Positions 46,021-55,371 of a DNA stretch of 64,000 nucleotides are shown in pieces. The position numbers and the translations under genes were made by a program. The notes under the pieces were generated by a model. That model worked only from the letters and a program-made list of their open reading frames with translations. It did not search any database and was not told where the DNA came from. Source of the stretch: Celeribacter sp. HF31 (GTDB lineage: Bacteria > Pseudomonadota > Alphaproteobacteria > Rhodobacterales > Rhodobacteraceae); assembly GCF_011806455.1 (NCBI RefSeq), contig NZ_JAATOT010000004.1, positions 434,001 through 498,000 of the forward strand. The letters run 5' to 3'. Position 1 is the first letter of the stretch, and each line of letters starts with the position of its first letter.

Positions 46021-46121
46021 TCCCTCTGGCGGTGGTGCTGCATGCCATTGCGGGCAATGTGCTTTTTACCCTCGGGATGGGTGTGTTTTTCTATTCCGGG
46101 AATGTCGTCCGGCCCTTCTGA
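46011..46121 (+). pseudogene. Orphan C-terminal tail of a membrane protein
   Basis: An open frame reading RKSFPLAVVLHAIAGNVLFTLGMGVFF then YSGNVVRPF and a stop looks like the last transmembrane helix of an integral membrane protein (CPBP-protease-like HAIAGN motif). Its upstream part is replaced by the recombinase remnant, so the gene was cut during insertion or deletion at this site. Confidence 0.5.
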
Positions 46122-46143
46122 AGCGCGGAGATTCAGGCATAGA

Positions 46144-46170
46144 AAAAGGGGCGCCTAAAGCGCCCCTTTT
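46144..46170. terminator. Bidirectional terminator
   Basis: AAAAGGGGCGC pairs perfectly with GCGCCCCTTTT around a 5-nt loop. It lies 23 bp beyond the stop of the leftward flavoprotein gene. Confidence 0.9.
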
Positions 46171-46192
46171 ATGTGACCGGAAACGGCGTGCC

Positions 46193-48754
46193 TTAGCTGC
46201 GCGGTTTGGAGTTTTCCGGATCGTAAAGCGGCGCGTAGCCGACACCTGCGACCTCGACCGGGTAGGTCTCGTCGAGATAGGTGACGTGGAGCGTCCGACC
46301 CACTTCACAATACTCTTTCGGCAGGTAAGCCAGAGCGATGTTCTTGCCCACGCTCGGACCGTAAGCCACCGAAGAGGTGAACGAACGACGGCCAAGCTCG
46401 TCGATCAGAACCTCACCGGTTTCCGGGTCCATCACCGGCATGGTGGTGTTCGGGTAGCGCTTCACACCGTTTTTGTCCGTGTGCTCGAGCATCACCAGCG
46501 TGCAGAGCATCGCCGGTTGCTGTTCGCGGGCACGGTATTCGAGATGCTTCTCTTTGCCCACGAAGTCCGCCTCTTTCACTTTCGGGCGCGACAGGTCGGC
46601 CTCGTAGAGGTTGTACATCGTGTTCAGATCGGCGTTCTGCAGGCGCAGGGATTTCTCCAGACGACGGGAGTTGGCATAGGTTTCAACACCCACGGCCATC
46701 ACGCCGACACCACGCAGCGCGTCCCAAACGGCCAGACCGTCCTCGTAGCGCATGTGAAGTTCCCAACCCTGTTCCCCCACGTAGGAGATGCGGAAGGCGG
46801 AGACTTTCTTGCCTGCGATCTCGATCGTTTTGATCGCCGCGAAGGGGAAGTTCTCGATGTCCAGCATGTCCGGATCGGCGACAACCTTTTTCAGGTTCTC
46901 ACGCGCATTCGGACCCCAGATGCCGATGGTGGTGAAGTCCTCGGTCGTCTCGGTGATGGTCACGTCGAGACCGCGGTCTTCGGCCATACGCTTCATGTAC
47001 ATGAGATCGCGCGGACCGGCGTCGGCCCCGTTCACGAGGCGGCAACGGTCTTCCATGCGGAACACCGTAAAGTCGGCGCGGACCATGCCCTCGGAATCGA
47101 GCATATGGGTGTAAATCCCCTTGCCGATGTTGTTGTCGCCCCCGATTTTCGCGGCGCAGAGGTATTCCATCAGCTCGACATGATCGGGACCCGAAATGTC
47201 GGTCATGTGGAAGTGCGACAGGTTGATGATGCCGCAATCGGCGGACATCTCAAGCTGTTCGGCGTTGGAGACGCGCCAGAAGTGACGGTTGTCCCATTCG
47301 GCCTCACGCACAGGCACCTGATCGGCGTATTTCTCAAGAAGATGCTCGTTGGCCGCGTAGCCGTGGGCCCGTTCCCAGCCGCCAAGCTCCATGAAGTAGC
47401 CACCCAGTTCAACCTCGCGCTCGTAGAAGGGCGACCGACGCACGCCGCGACCGTTGGCGAAGGGCTCGCGCGGGTGAACCGGCGGGTTGTAGATCTTGGC
47501 AGCGGTTTCTTCGCAACGGCCCCAGATCCAGTCTTCGGTGAGCTGGTAGTCGCTGAAACGGGCGTAATCGATGCCGTTGTGGTCCACATCGGTGCGGCCT
47601 TTGGTCATCCAGTCGGCGATGAGCTTGCCCATGCCGGGGCCGTCTTTGACCCAGATCGCGACGGCATACCACAACCCACGCAGCTTGCGGCTTTCACCCA
47701 TGGACGGGCCGCCATCGGTGGTGGTTTGCAATAGACCGTTGAAGGAGTGACCTTCGTTAAACCCAAGCTCGGCCAGGATCGGCGTCAGCTCCATGGCTTT
47801 TTCAAGCGGCTCGATCACGTCCTCCAAACTCAAATCGCGCATGGACGGACCCATGCGGGCCTCTTCTTTCTCGAGAATGTCGCGCGGGTGAACCATGCGC
47901 ACGTCTTTCTCGTAGTAGTAGCCCCATTCCATCTGGCCACCCTCGGTGGTGGATGGGTCGCCGGTGTCGCGCATATAGGCGGAGTTGCCCTGATCGCGCA
48001 GAAGCGGACGACCAATCTCGAGGCCGGTGCCCGCGAATTCATCATAGGGCCCGAAGAAGGTCAGCGGGTGGTCGACCGGCATCACGGGGAGGTCTTCGCC
48101 CGCCATTTCGGCAATCAAACGGCCCCAAAGACCGGCACAGACCACAACGTAATCGGCCATGATCGTGCCACGGTGGGTTTTCACACCGGTGACGCGACCG
48201 TTCTCGGTCAAAAGTTCCAGAGCGGGGGTATTGGCGAAAACCTTGAGCTTGCCGGATTTCTCGGCAGCGTCGATCAATTCGCCTGCAACGGCTTGCGAAC
48301 GCGGCACAACGAGACCGGCATCCGGGTCCCACATGGCGCATTCGATCTCGTCTTCTTCGAGAAGCGGGAATTTCTCTTTGGCTTCGGCCGCCGTGATCAT
48401 CTTCACGTTGGAGCCAAAGGCACGACCGGAGTCACAGCGGCGCTTCAGCTCGGTCAGACGGTCCTCGTCGCCTTTGCGGCACACTTCGATGCCGCCGATG
48501 CGGGAGTAGCGGCCCATCTTCTCGTAGAAATCCATCGAGTACATGGTGCTCCAGGTGCTCAACAGATCGTGGCTGGTGGCAAAGCAAAAGTCCGACGCGT
48601 GGCCGGTGGAGCCGATGTCGGTGGGGACGGCGGATTTGTCGATGCCGACAATATCATCCCAGCCGTTTTCGATGAGGTGATGCGCCACGGAGGCGCCGAC
48701 GATGCCGCCGAGACCGACGATGACGACTTTGGCCCTGTTGGGGAACGAAGACAT
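46193..48754 (-). CDS. Dimethylglycine/sarcosine dehydrogenase-like flavoprotein (DAO plus GcvT domains)
   Basis: An 853-residue protein with an N-terminal FAD-binding DAO domain (VVIVGLGGIVGASVAHHL, GxGxxG at 14-20). STGHASDF contains His52 at the place of the covalent flavin histidine in dimethylglycine dehydrogenases. A C-terminal folate-binding GcvT domain (about 430-850) contains GPNARENLKKVV, RISYVGEQGWELHM and VGVETYANSRRLEKSLRL. It should remove a methyl group from dimethylglycine or sarcosine to tetrahydrofolate, electrons going to ETF. The ATG at 48754 follows AAGGATTGAG. folD, purU and etfBA upstream on the same strand supply C1 and electron handling. Confidence 0.88.
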   Translation of the reverse strand: MSSFPNRAKVVIVGLGGIVGASVAHHLIENGWDDIVGIDKSAVPTDIGSTGHASDFCFATSHDLLSTWSTMYSMDFYEKMGRYSRIGGIEVCRKGDEDRLTELKRRCDSGRAFGSNVKMITAAEAKEKFPLLEEDEIECAMWDPDAGLVVPRSQAVAGELIDAAEKSGKLKVFANTPALELLTENGRVTGVKTHRGTIMADYVVVCAGLWGRLIAEMAGEDLPVMPVDHPLTFFGPYDEFAGTGLEIGRPLLRDQGNSAYMRDTGDPSTTEGGQMEWGYYYEKDVRMVHPRDILEKEEARMGPSMRDLSLEDVIEPLEKAMELTPILAELGFNEGHSFNGLLQTTTDGGPSMGESRKLRGLWYAVAIWVKDGPGMGKLIADWMTKGRTDVDHNGIDYARFSDYQLTEDWIWGRCEETAAKIYNPPVHPREPFANGRGVRRSPFYEREVELGGYFMELGGWERAHGYAANEHLLEKYADQVPVREAEWDNRHFWRVSNAEQLEMSADCGIINLSHFHMTDISGPDHVELMEYLCAAKIGGDNNIGKGIYTHMLDSEGMVRADFTVFRMEDRCRLVNGADAGPRDLMYMKRMAEDRGLDVTITETTEDFTTIGIWGPNARENLKKVVADPDMLDIENFPFAAIKTIEIAGKKVSAFRISYVGEQGWELHMRYEDGLAVWDALRGVGVMAVGVETYANSRRLEKSLRLQNADLNTMYNLYEADLSRPKVKEADFVGKEKHLEYRAREQQPAMLCTLVMLEHTDKNGVKRYPNTTMPVMDPETGEVLIDELGRRSFTSSVAYGPSVGKNIALAYLPKEYCEVGRTLHVTYLDETYPVEVAGVGYAPLYDPENSKPRS

Positions 48755-48853
48755 ATCTCTCAATCCTTCTTTTCGAGGTGCTTGTCTGTGGATGGCGCGG
48801 GGAGGGCGCGCCGGGATCTACGGGGGAAACGGTCGGCCCCGAAACCGACGACA

Positions 48854-48884
48854 GCCGCGCGGAGGAAATCTCCCCCCGCGCGGC
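48854..48884. terminator. GC-rich hairpin between folD and the flavoprotein gene
   Basis: GCCGCGCGG (48854-48862) pairs perfectly with CCGCGCGGC (48876-48884) around 13 nt. There is no T tract on the minus strand, so attenuation or RNA processing is as likely as termination. Confidence 0.5.
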
Positions 48885-48920
48885 CAAAATCTGTGCCGTA
48901 AGCTATATCACGGCGTGGTG

Positions 48921-49808
48921 TCATGCACCCAGCTCCGGCACATCATAGTCTTTTCTGCGGTAGGCCGCGATCAGCGTGTTGTGCATGAGCGTCATGATGG
49001 TCATCGGCCCGACCCCGCCGGGCACCGGCGTGATGGCGCGGGCGCGGGTCGCGGCGGAGCCGAAATCGACATCGCCCACGAGGTGCTTTTCGCCGTCGCG
49101 GATGACGCGGCTGGTGCCCACGTCGATCACGGTGGCGCCCGGCTTGATCCATTCGCCCTTGATCATTTCGGCCTGACCGACAGCGGCCACGACGATATCC
49201 GCCTTGCCGACTTTCTCCGGCAGATCCGCCGTGCGCGAATGCGCCATGGTGACGGTGCAGTTCTCAGCCAGAAGAAGCTGTGCCATCGGTTTGCCGACCA
49301 AAATCGACCGGCCCACGACAATGGCGTCGAGACCCGACAGAGACCCGAGCTGGTCCTTCAAAAGCATCAGACAGCCTAGCGGTGTGCAAGACACCAGACC
49401 GGGAAGGCCGGAAGCCAGATAGCCAGCGCTGAGCGGGTGCAGACCGTCGACATCTTTCGCGGGATCGATGGCTTCGATCACTTGGAGGCTGTCGAGGTGA
49501 CGGGGCAGGGGCAGTTGCACGAGGATGCCGTCCACGGTCTCGTCGGCATTGAGTTGCGCGACAAGCTCCATGAGGGTTTCTTGCGTCGTGTCTTCGGGCA
49601 GCGTGTGCTCAAAGCTCTCCATGCCCAGCTTGCGGGCCATGCGGCCTTTCGAGCGGACATAGATTTCGCTGGCCGGGTCCGACCCCACCAGCACCACGGC
49701 CAGACCGGGCGCGCGGCCCGATTTTTCGGTGAAAACGGCGGCTTTTTCGGCGATGCGATCCCCAAGCCCGGCTGCAAAGGCCTTTCCGTCGATGATTTGT
49801 GCGGTCAT
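48921..49808 (-). CDS. folD: Bifunctional methylenetetrahydrofolate dehydrogenase / methenyl-THF cyclohydrolase
   Basis: FolD interconverts methylene-THF, methenyl-THF and 10-formyl-THF. The 295-residue protein has Tyr50/Lys54 in [14 protein letters not shown] (matching E. coli Lys54), [21 protein letters not shown], the Rossmann [17 protein letters not shown] and [10 protein letters not shown]. The ATG is preceded by AAGGAGGTGCG. Here it accepts the methylene-THF made by the dimethylglycine/sarcosine demethylases. This may be a second, catabolic copy beyond the housekeeping gene, which cannot be checked in this window. Confidence 0.95.
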   Translation of the reverse strand: MTAQIIDGKAFAAGLGDRIAEKAAVFTEKSGRAPGLAVVLVGSDPASEIYVRSKGRMARKLGMESFEHTLPEDTTQETLMELVAQLNADETVDGILVQLPLPRHLDSLQVIEAIDPAKDVDGLHPLSAGYLASGLPGLVSCTPLGCLMLLKDQLGSLSGLDAIVVGRSILVGKPMAQLLLAENCTVTMAHSRTADLPEKVGKADIVVAAVGQAEMIKGEWIKPGATVIDVGTSRVIRDGEKHLVGDVDFGSAATRARAITPVPGGVGPMTIMTLMHNTLIAAYRRKDYDVPELGA

Positions 49809-49832
49809 GAACGCACCTCCTTAGAAAAAGCG

Positions 49833-49856
49833 AAAAGGGGACCGGCTGGACCCCTT
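49833..49856 (-). terminator. Terminator after purU
   Basis: On the minus strand AAGGGG pairs with CCCCTT around 10 nt and is followed by TTTTCGCTTTTTC. It separates purU from folD transcription. Confidence 0.6.
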
Positions 49857-49868
49857 CCGGACAGGGAA

Positions 49869-50726
49869 TTACGGCGTGAAGACGACGGTGCGGTGGTCGT
49901 TCAACATGACGCGGCCTTCGAGGTGGTATTTCACTGCACGGGCCAAGACGCGGGACTCGATGTCGCGACCGGTGGCCACGAAATCCTCGGCGGACATGGT
50001 GTGGGTGACGCGCTCGGTTTCCTGCTCGATGATCGGGCCCTCGTCGAGATCCGGCGTCACATAATGCGCGGTCGCCCCGATGAGTTTCACGCCGCGGTCG
50101 TAAGCCTGATGATAGGGCTTCGCGCCTTTGAAGCTTGGCAGGAAGGAGTGGTGGATGTTGATGATCATGCCGAAAAGCTGGGTCGACAGCTCGTTGGAGA
50201 TCACCTGCATGTAACGGGCGAGGATCACCAGCTCGGCACCGGTTTCCTGAACCAGAGCGGCAAGTTTCTCTTCCTGCTCGGCTTTGTTTTCCTTGTTCAC
50301 CGGCCAGCAGTGGAACGGGATGCCTTCCTGATCGGCGACTTTGCGGGCGTCTTCGTGGTTCGACACGATGGCCACCACTTCGGCGTCGAGCCAGCCGGTT
50401 TTGATCTGGTAGAGAAGGTGCAACATGGCGTGGTCGAATTTCGACACCATGATGATGATCTTCGGCTTGCGGGTCTCGTCCGCGATCTTGAGGTTCAGAT
50501 TGAACCGATCGACGGAGGGTTTCAGAGCCAGTTCGATGGCATCGCGCTCGATGGTCTCGGGGAAGAGGCAGGACATGCGCAGGAAGAACTTGTTCGTCTT
50601 GCGGTCCCAGAACTGGTTGGATTCGGCGATGTTCGCGCCACGCGACGCCATGGCGGTGGTGACGGCGGAGACGATGCCCGGCTGGTCGTCACAGGCGATG
50701 CGCAGGGTGTAGGAATTGGAGCTCAT
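49869..50726 (-). CDS. purU: Formyltetrahydrofolate deformylase
   Basis: PurU hydrolyses 10-formyl-THF to formate and THF, resetting the folate pool when C1 units are in excess. The 285-residue protein has an N-terminal ACT domain (YTLRIACDDQPGIVSAVTTAMASRGANI). The formyltransferase-like domain has catalytic Asn, His and Asp: INIHHSFLPSFKGAKPYHQA and GATAHYVTPDLDEGPIIEQ. The start at 50726 (MSSNSYTLR) is preceded by GGAA; another ATG lies six codons upstream. Placement with folD and the demethylase explains its role as the outlet of methyl-group oxidation to formate. Confidence 0.93.
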   Translation of the reverse strand: MSSNSYTLRIACDDQPGIVSAVTTAMASRGANIAESNQFWDRKTNKFFLRMSCLFPETIERDAIELALKPSVDRFNLNLKIADETRKPKIIIMVSKFDHAMLHLLYQIKTGWLDAEVVAIVSNHEDARKVADQEGIPFHCWPVNKENKAEQEEKLAALVQETGAELVILARYMQVISNELSTQLFGMIINIHHSFLPSFKGAKPYHQAYDRGVKLIGATAHYVTPDLDEGPIIEQETERVTHTMSAEDFVATGRDIESRVLARAVKYHLEGRVMLNDHRTVVFTP

Positions 50727-50764
50727 TGGATTGGTTCCGTTCATAAATGTCTGATGGGTGAGCG

Positions 50765-51697
50765 TCAGAGTTGACGCTCAAGCTCAGGCACGATCTCGAA
50801 GAGATCGCCAACGATGCCGTAATCGGCGACCTGGAAGATCGGCGCATCCTCATCGGTGTTGATGGCCACGATGATTTTGCTGTCCTTCATCCCGGCAAGG
50901 TGCTGGATCGCCCCGGAGATGCCGCAGGCGATGTAGAGATCCGGCGCCACGACTTTGCCGGTCTGACCGACCTGAAGATCGTTGGCGGCATAGCCCGCAT
51001 CCACGGCCGCACGCGACGCGCCAATGGCGGCGCCGAGTTTGTCGGCCAGGGGCGTGATGACCTCGTTGAACTTCTCGTCGGAGCCGAGCGCACGGCCGCC
51101 GGAGACGATGATTTTCGCGGAGTTCAGTTCCGGGCGGTCGCTCTCGGACAGGATGTTCTGCACAAAGCTGGACAGATCGCTGCCCTCAGAGGGCGCATCC
51201 ACGGAAGAGACGGCGGCGGAGCCACCTTCGCCCGCGGCGGCAAACCCGGCGGTGCGGACGGTCAGGACCTTGGTCGCGTCGGTCGCCTGCACCACTTCGA
51301 TGGCATTGCCCGCGTAGATCGGACGTTTGAAGGTGTCGGCGGAGACCACTTCGATCACCTCGGAGACCTGCATCACGTCCAGAAGGGCAGCGACGCGCGG
51401 CAGCACGTTTTTGCCGGTCGTGGTGGCAGGCGCCAGAATGGTGTCATAGTCGCCCGCGAGCGAGACGATCAGGGCTGCGGAAGCTTCGGCGAGACGCTCG
51501 GCCAGCGCATCGCTTTCAGCGACGAGCACCTTGCGCACACCGGCCAGTTTGGCGGCGGCGTCGGCTGCGGCAGAGGCGTCCTTGCCCGCGATCAGGATGT
51601 CGACGTCGCCGCCGATTTGAGACGCTGCGGTCAGAGCTTTGGCGGTCTGGTCCGACAGGGTCGCGTTGTCATGTTCTGCAAAAAGAAGAATAGCCAT
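50765..51697 (-). CDS. etfA: Electron transfer flavoprotein subunit alpha
   Basis: A 310-residue ETF alpha. The N-terminal domain is [25 protein letters not shown]. The FAD-binding C-terminal domain has [64 protein letters not shown] and [10 protein letters not shown]. It takes electrons from the dimethylglycine/sarcosine dehydrogenase to ETF-quinone oxidoreductase. The gene follows etfB after 18 bp on the same strand. Confidence 0.95.
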   Translation of the reverse strand: MAILLFAEHDNATLSDQTAKALTAASQIGGDVDILIAGKDASAAADAAAKLAGVRKVLVAESDALAERLAEASAALIVSLAGDYDTILAPATTTGKNVLPRVAALLDVMQVSEVIEVVSADTFKRPIYAGNAIEVVQATDATKVLTVRTAGFAAAGEGGSAAVSSVDAPSEGSDLSSFVQNILSESDRPELNSAKIIVSGGRALGSDEKFNEVITPLADKLGAAIGASRAAVDAGYAANDLQVGQTGKVVAPDLYIACGISGAIQHLAGMKDSKIIVAINTDEDAPIFQVADYGIVGDLFEIVPELERQL

Positions 51698-51715
51698 GTG
51701 TTCAGGTCCCTACGT

Positions 51716-52465
51716 TCAGATCACGCCAGCTTCGTTTTTGAGCTTTTCGATCAGCTCGGCGGGGGAGGCGACTTTGATCCCGGCCTCACGCTGTGCGGGC
51801 TCTTCGACACGCAACACGTTCAGGCGGTTCTCGACCGTCACGCCGTAATCGGCGGGGGTCTTTTGATCGAGCGGCTTTTTCTTGGCCTTCATGATGTTCG
51901 GCAAAGAGGCATAGCGCGGCTCGTTGAGACGCAGATCGGCGGTGACCACGGCGGGGAGTTTGATCTCGATGGCTTGCAAACCGCCGTCCACCTCACGGGT
52001 GACTTTCGCGGAGCCGTCGCCAAGGTCAACCTCGGAGGCAAAGGTGCCCTGCGACCAGCCCAAGAGCGCGGAGAGCATCTGGCCGGTCTGGTTGGCGTCG
52101 TCGTCGATGGCCTGTTTGCCGAGGATCACGAGACCGGCCTCTTCCTCGGTGGCAACGCCTTTGAGGAGCTTGGCAACGGTCAGCGGCTCGGTGGTGCCGT
52201 CAACGGTGATGAGAATGGCACGGTCGGCGCCCATGGCGAGCGCGGTGCGCAGAACGTCTTGCGCCTGTGCGGGGCCTACGGAAACGGCGATGACCTCATC
52301 GGCCTTGCCCGCTTCTTTCAGGCGCACGGCTTCTTCGACGGCGATCTCGTCGAAGGGGTTCATGGACATTTTGACGTTGGCGAGTTCGACACCGGAATTG
52401 TCCGCTTTGACACGGATTTTCACGTTGTAATCGACCACCCGCTTTACAGGAACGAGTACTTTCAT
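51716..52465 (-). CDS. etfB: Electron transfer flavoprotein subunit beta
   Basis: A 249-residue ETF beta with AMP site: [67 protein letters not shown] and [28 protein letters not shown]. The start at 52465 follows GAGAGGGAAAA. It is the first gene of the leftward unit, divergent from the GbdR-like regulator with about 400 bp between. Confidence 0.95.
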   Translation of the reverse strand: MKVLVPVKRVVDYNVKIRVKADNSGVELANVKMSMNPFDEIAVEEAVRLKEAGKADEVIAVSVGPAQAQDVLRTALAMGADRAILITVDGTTEPLTVAKLLKGVATEEEAGLVILGKQAIDDDANQTGQMLSALLGWSQGTFASEVDLGDGSAKVTREVDGGLQAIEIKLPAVVTADLRLNEPRYASLPNIMKAKKKPLDQKTPADYGVTVENRLNVLRVEEPAQREAGIKVASPAELIEKLKNEAGVI

Positions 52466-52872
52466 TTTTCCCTCTCTGTCGGCCCGAATGGTGAGGTTTC
52501 GGGCGCGGGCCCCGGTGCGAGGCCTTTGCATTATTTCCAAGATAAGGGAGCAAGGTGCCGTAGCGATGCCCCCGGTGGCGTTCCCGGTCCAGCCAGGTTT
52601 ACCTTCACAAATCCGATGCCGGGCGAGGGATGAAACAGAGAGGCTAAGCGGGGCGCGCGAACGTGCGACGGGCCATGAAAGATGGCGGTTCGTGATCCCT
52701 GACCTCTCGGAGTTTTCGTCGGTCTCCCGACTCGCGTCCTCGTCATGACGACCGGATTTCTGATCGTGCTGGGCAATATGACGACTTTTGCGTCGAAAAA
52801 TAGAATGATTGCGTCAATCGAAGATTATCGCTACGACAGGAAATCTGGGGTTTCCTGTTTGGAGAGACAAAG
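52466..52872. other. Divergent regulatory region etfB / gbdR-like gene
   Basis: About 400 bp without a gene. It must hold the promoters for etfBA to the left and for the AraC-type regulator to the right. The only strong symmetric element seen is the hairpin at 52836-52858. The stretch 52750-52870 is AT-richer, as expected for promoters. No confident -35/-10 could be fixed. Confidence 0.45.
52836..52858 (+). promoter_or_regulatory. Inverted repeat in front of the regulator gene
   Basis: ACAGGAAA (52836-52843) and TTTCCTGT (52851-52858) are perfectly complementary, spaced by TCTGGGG, and end 14 nt before the ATG. It could be an autoregulatory operator or an RNA hairpin close to the ribosome-binding site (GGAGAGAC). 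Confidence 0.55.
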
Positions 52873-53934
52873 ATGACGACTCCGTCCTCCCGAGAGCCAT
52901 CTGGCCGCGACTCATCCGCTTTGCCGCGCAGCACCACGTTGCGGGCGCAAAAACCGCGCACGGAGGGGCCGCGCCTGTCGGTGGGCTTTATCCTTGCGCG
53001 CCGGTTCACGCTCTGTGCCTTTGCCAATTTCGTCGATGTCCTGCGCTTGGCCGCCGATGAGGGCGACCGCAGTCGGCCGATTCTCTGCGACTGGACCGTC
53101 TTGTCGGACACCATGGACCCGGTCGCGTCGAGCAGCGGCATTACGGTGCAGCCCAAGGAACGCCTCGGCGACCCGCGGCGCTTTGACTATATTGTCGTGA
53201 TCGGCGGTTTGATGGATGAAACGCCCTCTCTGGGCCAGGCCTATCACCGGTTTCTGCAACAGGCGGCGGAGGCGAATATCCCGCTGATCGGGGTCTGCAC
53301 GGGCGCGTTCTTTTTGCACCAGGCGGGGCTTTTGGATGGCTATCGCTGTTGTGTGAGCTGGTTCCATCACTCTGATTTCCTTGAGCAATTCGAGGGTCTG
53401 AACCCTGTCGCGGATCAGATTTTCGTGGTGGACAGAGATCGCCTGACCTGTTCGGGCGGAGCGAGTTCCGCGCATCTCGCGGCCTATCTGGTGGACAAGC
53501 ATGTGGGCCGCGCGCAGGCCAGCAAGAGCCTGCACATCATGATCATCGACGACGCGTTGCAAGAGGACAAACCGCAGCCCGGCCTGCCGCTCGATCTCAA
53601 GACCCAGGACCCGATCGTGCAGCGCGCGCTCTTGTTGATGCAGCAGAATATCGACACGCCGATCACGGTGCAGGACATCGCGCAGCGCATGGGCAACAGC
53701 AAACGCCAGGTCGAACGGCACTTCCGTCTGGCGCTCAATACCTCGCCGCAGGCGGCCTTTCTCGACATGCGCCTGAACTTTGCCAAGCATCTCATCGAGA
53801 AGTCGCAGAAGTCCATCGCACGGATCGCGGTCGATGCCGGTTTCTGTGATTCTTCGCATCTGAGTCGCATGTTTCGGCGCCGTTATGGCGACACGCCGCA
53901 GGCATTTCGCGCCGGACCGACCCAGGAAGATTAA
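52873..53934 (+). CDS. GlxA-type AraC family regulator, GbdR-like
   Basis: A 353-residue regulator with an N-terminal DJ-1/PfpI-like domain (about 35-200: VGFILARRFTLCAFANFVDVLRLAADEG, VVIGGLMDE, IGVCTGAFFLHQAGLLDGYRCCVSWFHH, containing the Cys region). A C-terminal double HTH of AraC type follows (about 250-350: ITVQDIAQRMGNSKRQVERHFRLALNTSPQAAFLDMRL and IARIAVDAGFCDSSHLSRMFRRRYGDTPQAFR). This architecture equals GbdR, the activator of glycine betaine and dimethylglycine catabolism in Pseudomonas. The location amid the demethylase, transporter and serine genes supports the same role; ligand not proven. Confidence 0.85.
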   Translation: MTTPSSREPSGRDSSALPRSTTLRAQKPRTEGPRLSVGFILARRFTLCAFANFVDVLRLAADEGDRSRPILCDWTVLSDTMDPVASSSGITVQPKERLGDPRRFDYIVVIGGLMDETPSLGQAYHRFLQQAAEANIPLIGVCTGAFFLHQAGLLDGYRCCVSWFHHSDFLEQFEGLNPVADQIFVVDRDRLTCSGGASSAHLAAYLVDKHVGRAQASKSLHIMIIDDALQEDKPQPGLPLDLKTQDPIVQRALLLMQQNIDTPITVQDIAQRMGNSKRQVERHFRLALNTSPQAAFLDMRLNFAKHLIEKSQKSIARIAVDAGFCDSSHLSRMFRRRYGDTPQAFRAGPTQED

Positions 53935-54058
53935 TTTCCTGCCTGGAAAATGGTCGCAATCGTTCTTTTTCTGAGCGCGCTTGGCGTAAAAAATGAACAT
54001 TTGGTGAAACCTGCGGCATATCGCCCAGAGCTTCGACGCAATAATGCTGGGGTAATGA

Positions 54059-54077
54059 CGCAGGGCTACTCCCTGCG
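54059..54077. promoter_or_regulatory. Small perfect hairpin upstream of the ABC operon
   Basis: CGCAGGG (54059-54065) and CCCTGCG (54071-54077) around 5 nt, in the 244-bp gap between the regulator and the ATPase gene. No T tract follows. It may be a regulatory site or chance. Confidence 0.3.
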
Positions 54078-54178
54078 CTTCGGCCTTCTCTCAATATTCC
54101 CTGAAATTCTTGGCCACGGGCCGCTCCAGAGGGCGGCATACGATGGCTCAACAACAAAAACTCAGGGGAGTTTGGGTC

Positions 54179-55279
54179 ATGGCGGCATCCCGCGACGACG
54201 CGTTCGTGTCTTTCGAACATGTACAGAAAAGCTACGACGGTGAGACCCTCGTGGTGAAAGACCTCAATCTGCAATTGGCCAAGGGTGAATTCCTGACCAT
54301 GCTCGGGCCGTCGGGGTCGGGCAAGACCACCTGCCTGATGATGCTCGCAGGCTTTGAGACCGCCACCCATGGTGAGATCCGCCTCGACGGCAAACCGATC
54401 AACCAGGTGCCGCCGCACAAACGGGGCATCGGCATGGTGTTCCAGAACTACGCGCTTTTCCCGCATATGACCGTGGGCGAAAACCTGTCCTTCCCGCTCG
54501 AAGTGCGCGGCATGGGCAAGTCCGAGCGCGAGGCGAAAATCAAACGCGCGCTCGATATGGTGCAGATGGGCGCCTTCGCGAACCGTCGTCCGGCGCAGAT
54601 GTCCGGCGGTCAGCAACAGCGGATCGCTCTGGCGCGCGCATTGGTGTTCGACCCGAAACTCGTGCTGATGGACGAACCTCTGGGCGCGCTCGACAAACAG
54701 CTGCGGGAACACATGCAGTTCGAGATCAAACACCTGCACGAAAGCCTCGGCATCACCGTGGTCTATGTGACCCACGATCAGGGCGAAGCGCTCACCATGT
54801 CCGACCGCGTCGCGGTGTTCAACGATGGCCGCATCCAGCAACTCGCGCCGCCCGCCGAGCTTTATGAGCGTCCCGACAACAGCTTTGTCGCGGGCTTCAT
54901 CGGCGAGAACAACAAGCTGCCGGGGGTTGTCGAAGAGCTCAATGGTGAGCGGGCCGTGGTGCGTCTCGAGAATGGCGAGCTGATCGATGCCACCGCCGTG
55001 AACGTGAAAGCCAAGGGGGAAAAGACCCTCGTGTCGATCCGCCCCGAACGCGTTGAATTCAAACCCGAACTTATCCCCGAAGGCGCCCATACCATCGACG
55101 CTGAGGTGCTCGAAGTCATCTACATGGGTGACATTCTGCGCACCCGGATGCGGGTGGCCGGTCATGACGAATTCGTCGTGAAATGTCGCAACACCATCGA
55201 CCAGATGCCCCTGACCCCGGGCCAGCGCATCCGCATCGGTTGGAACCCGCTCGATGCGCGCGCGCTCGACATGATCTGA
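54179..55279 (+). CDS. ABC transporter ATPase, PotA type
   Basis: A 366-residue ATPase with Walker A GPSGSGKT (about 42-49), Q-loop FQNYALFPHMTVGEN, signature MSGGQQQRIALARAL, Walker B LVLMDEPLGALD and H-loop VTHDQGEAL. A C-terminal TOBE domain (VSIRPERVEFKPE...EVIYMGDILRTRMRV) marks it as PotA/CysA-like. The start at 54179 follows AGGGGAG. It is the first gene of a four-gene transporter unit. The surrounding genes suggest an amine or betaine-type substrate, not necessarily polyamine. Confidence 0.93.
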   Translation: MAASRDDAFVSFEHVQKSYDGETLVVKDLNLQLAKGEFLTMLGPSGSGKTTCLMMLAGFETATHGEIRLDGKPINQVPPHKRGIGMVFQNYALFPHMTVGENLSFPLEVRGMGKSEREAKIKRALDMVQMGAFANRRPAQMSGGQQQRIALARALVFDPKLVLMDEPLGALDKQLREHMQFEIKHLHESLGITVVYVTHDQGEALTMSDRVAVFNDGRIQQLAPPAELYERPDNSFVAGFIGENNKLPGVVEELNGERAVVRLENGELIDATAVNVKAKGEKTLVSIRPERVEFKPELIPEGAHTIDAEVLEVIYMGDILRTRMRVAGHDEFVVKCRNTIDQMPLTPGQRIRIGWNPLDARALDMI

Positions 55280-55371
55280 GTTTCTTCGCCCGGGCGTTCA
55301 GGGCCGGGGCGAGGCCATAGATGCGAAAGGCACCCCTCCGCATTTCATCCTGATCCAACATGGAGACCAAC

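Noticed and set aside
46286-48901. Long plus-strand frames across the dimethylglycine dehydrogenase-like gene
   Set aside because: Antisense shadows rich in His/Arg/Val; the minus-strand protein has clear FAD and GcvT motifs.
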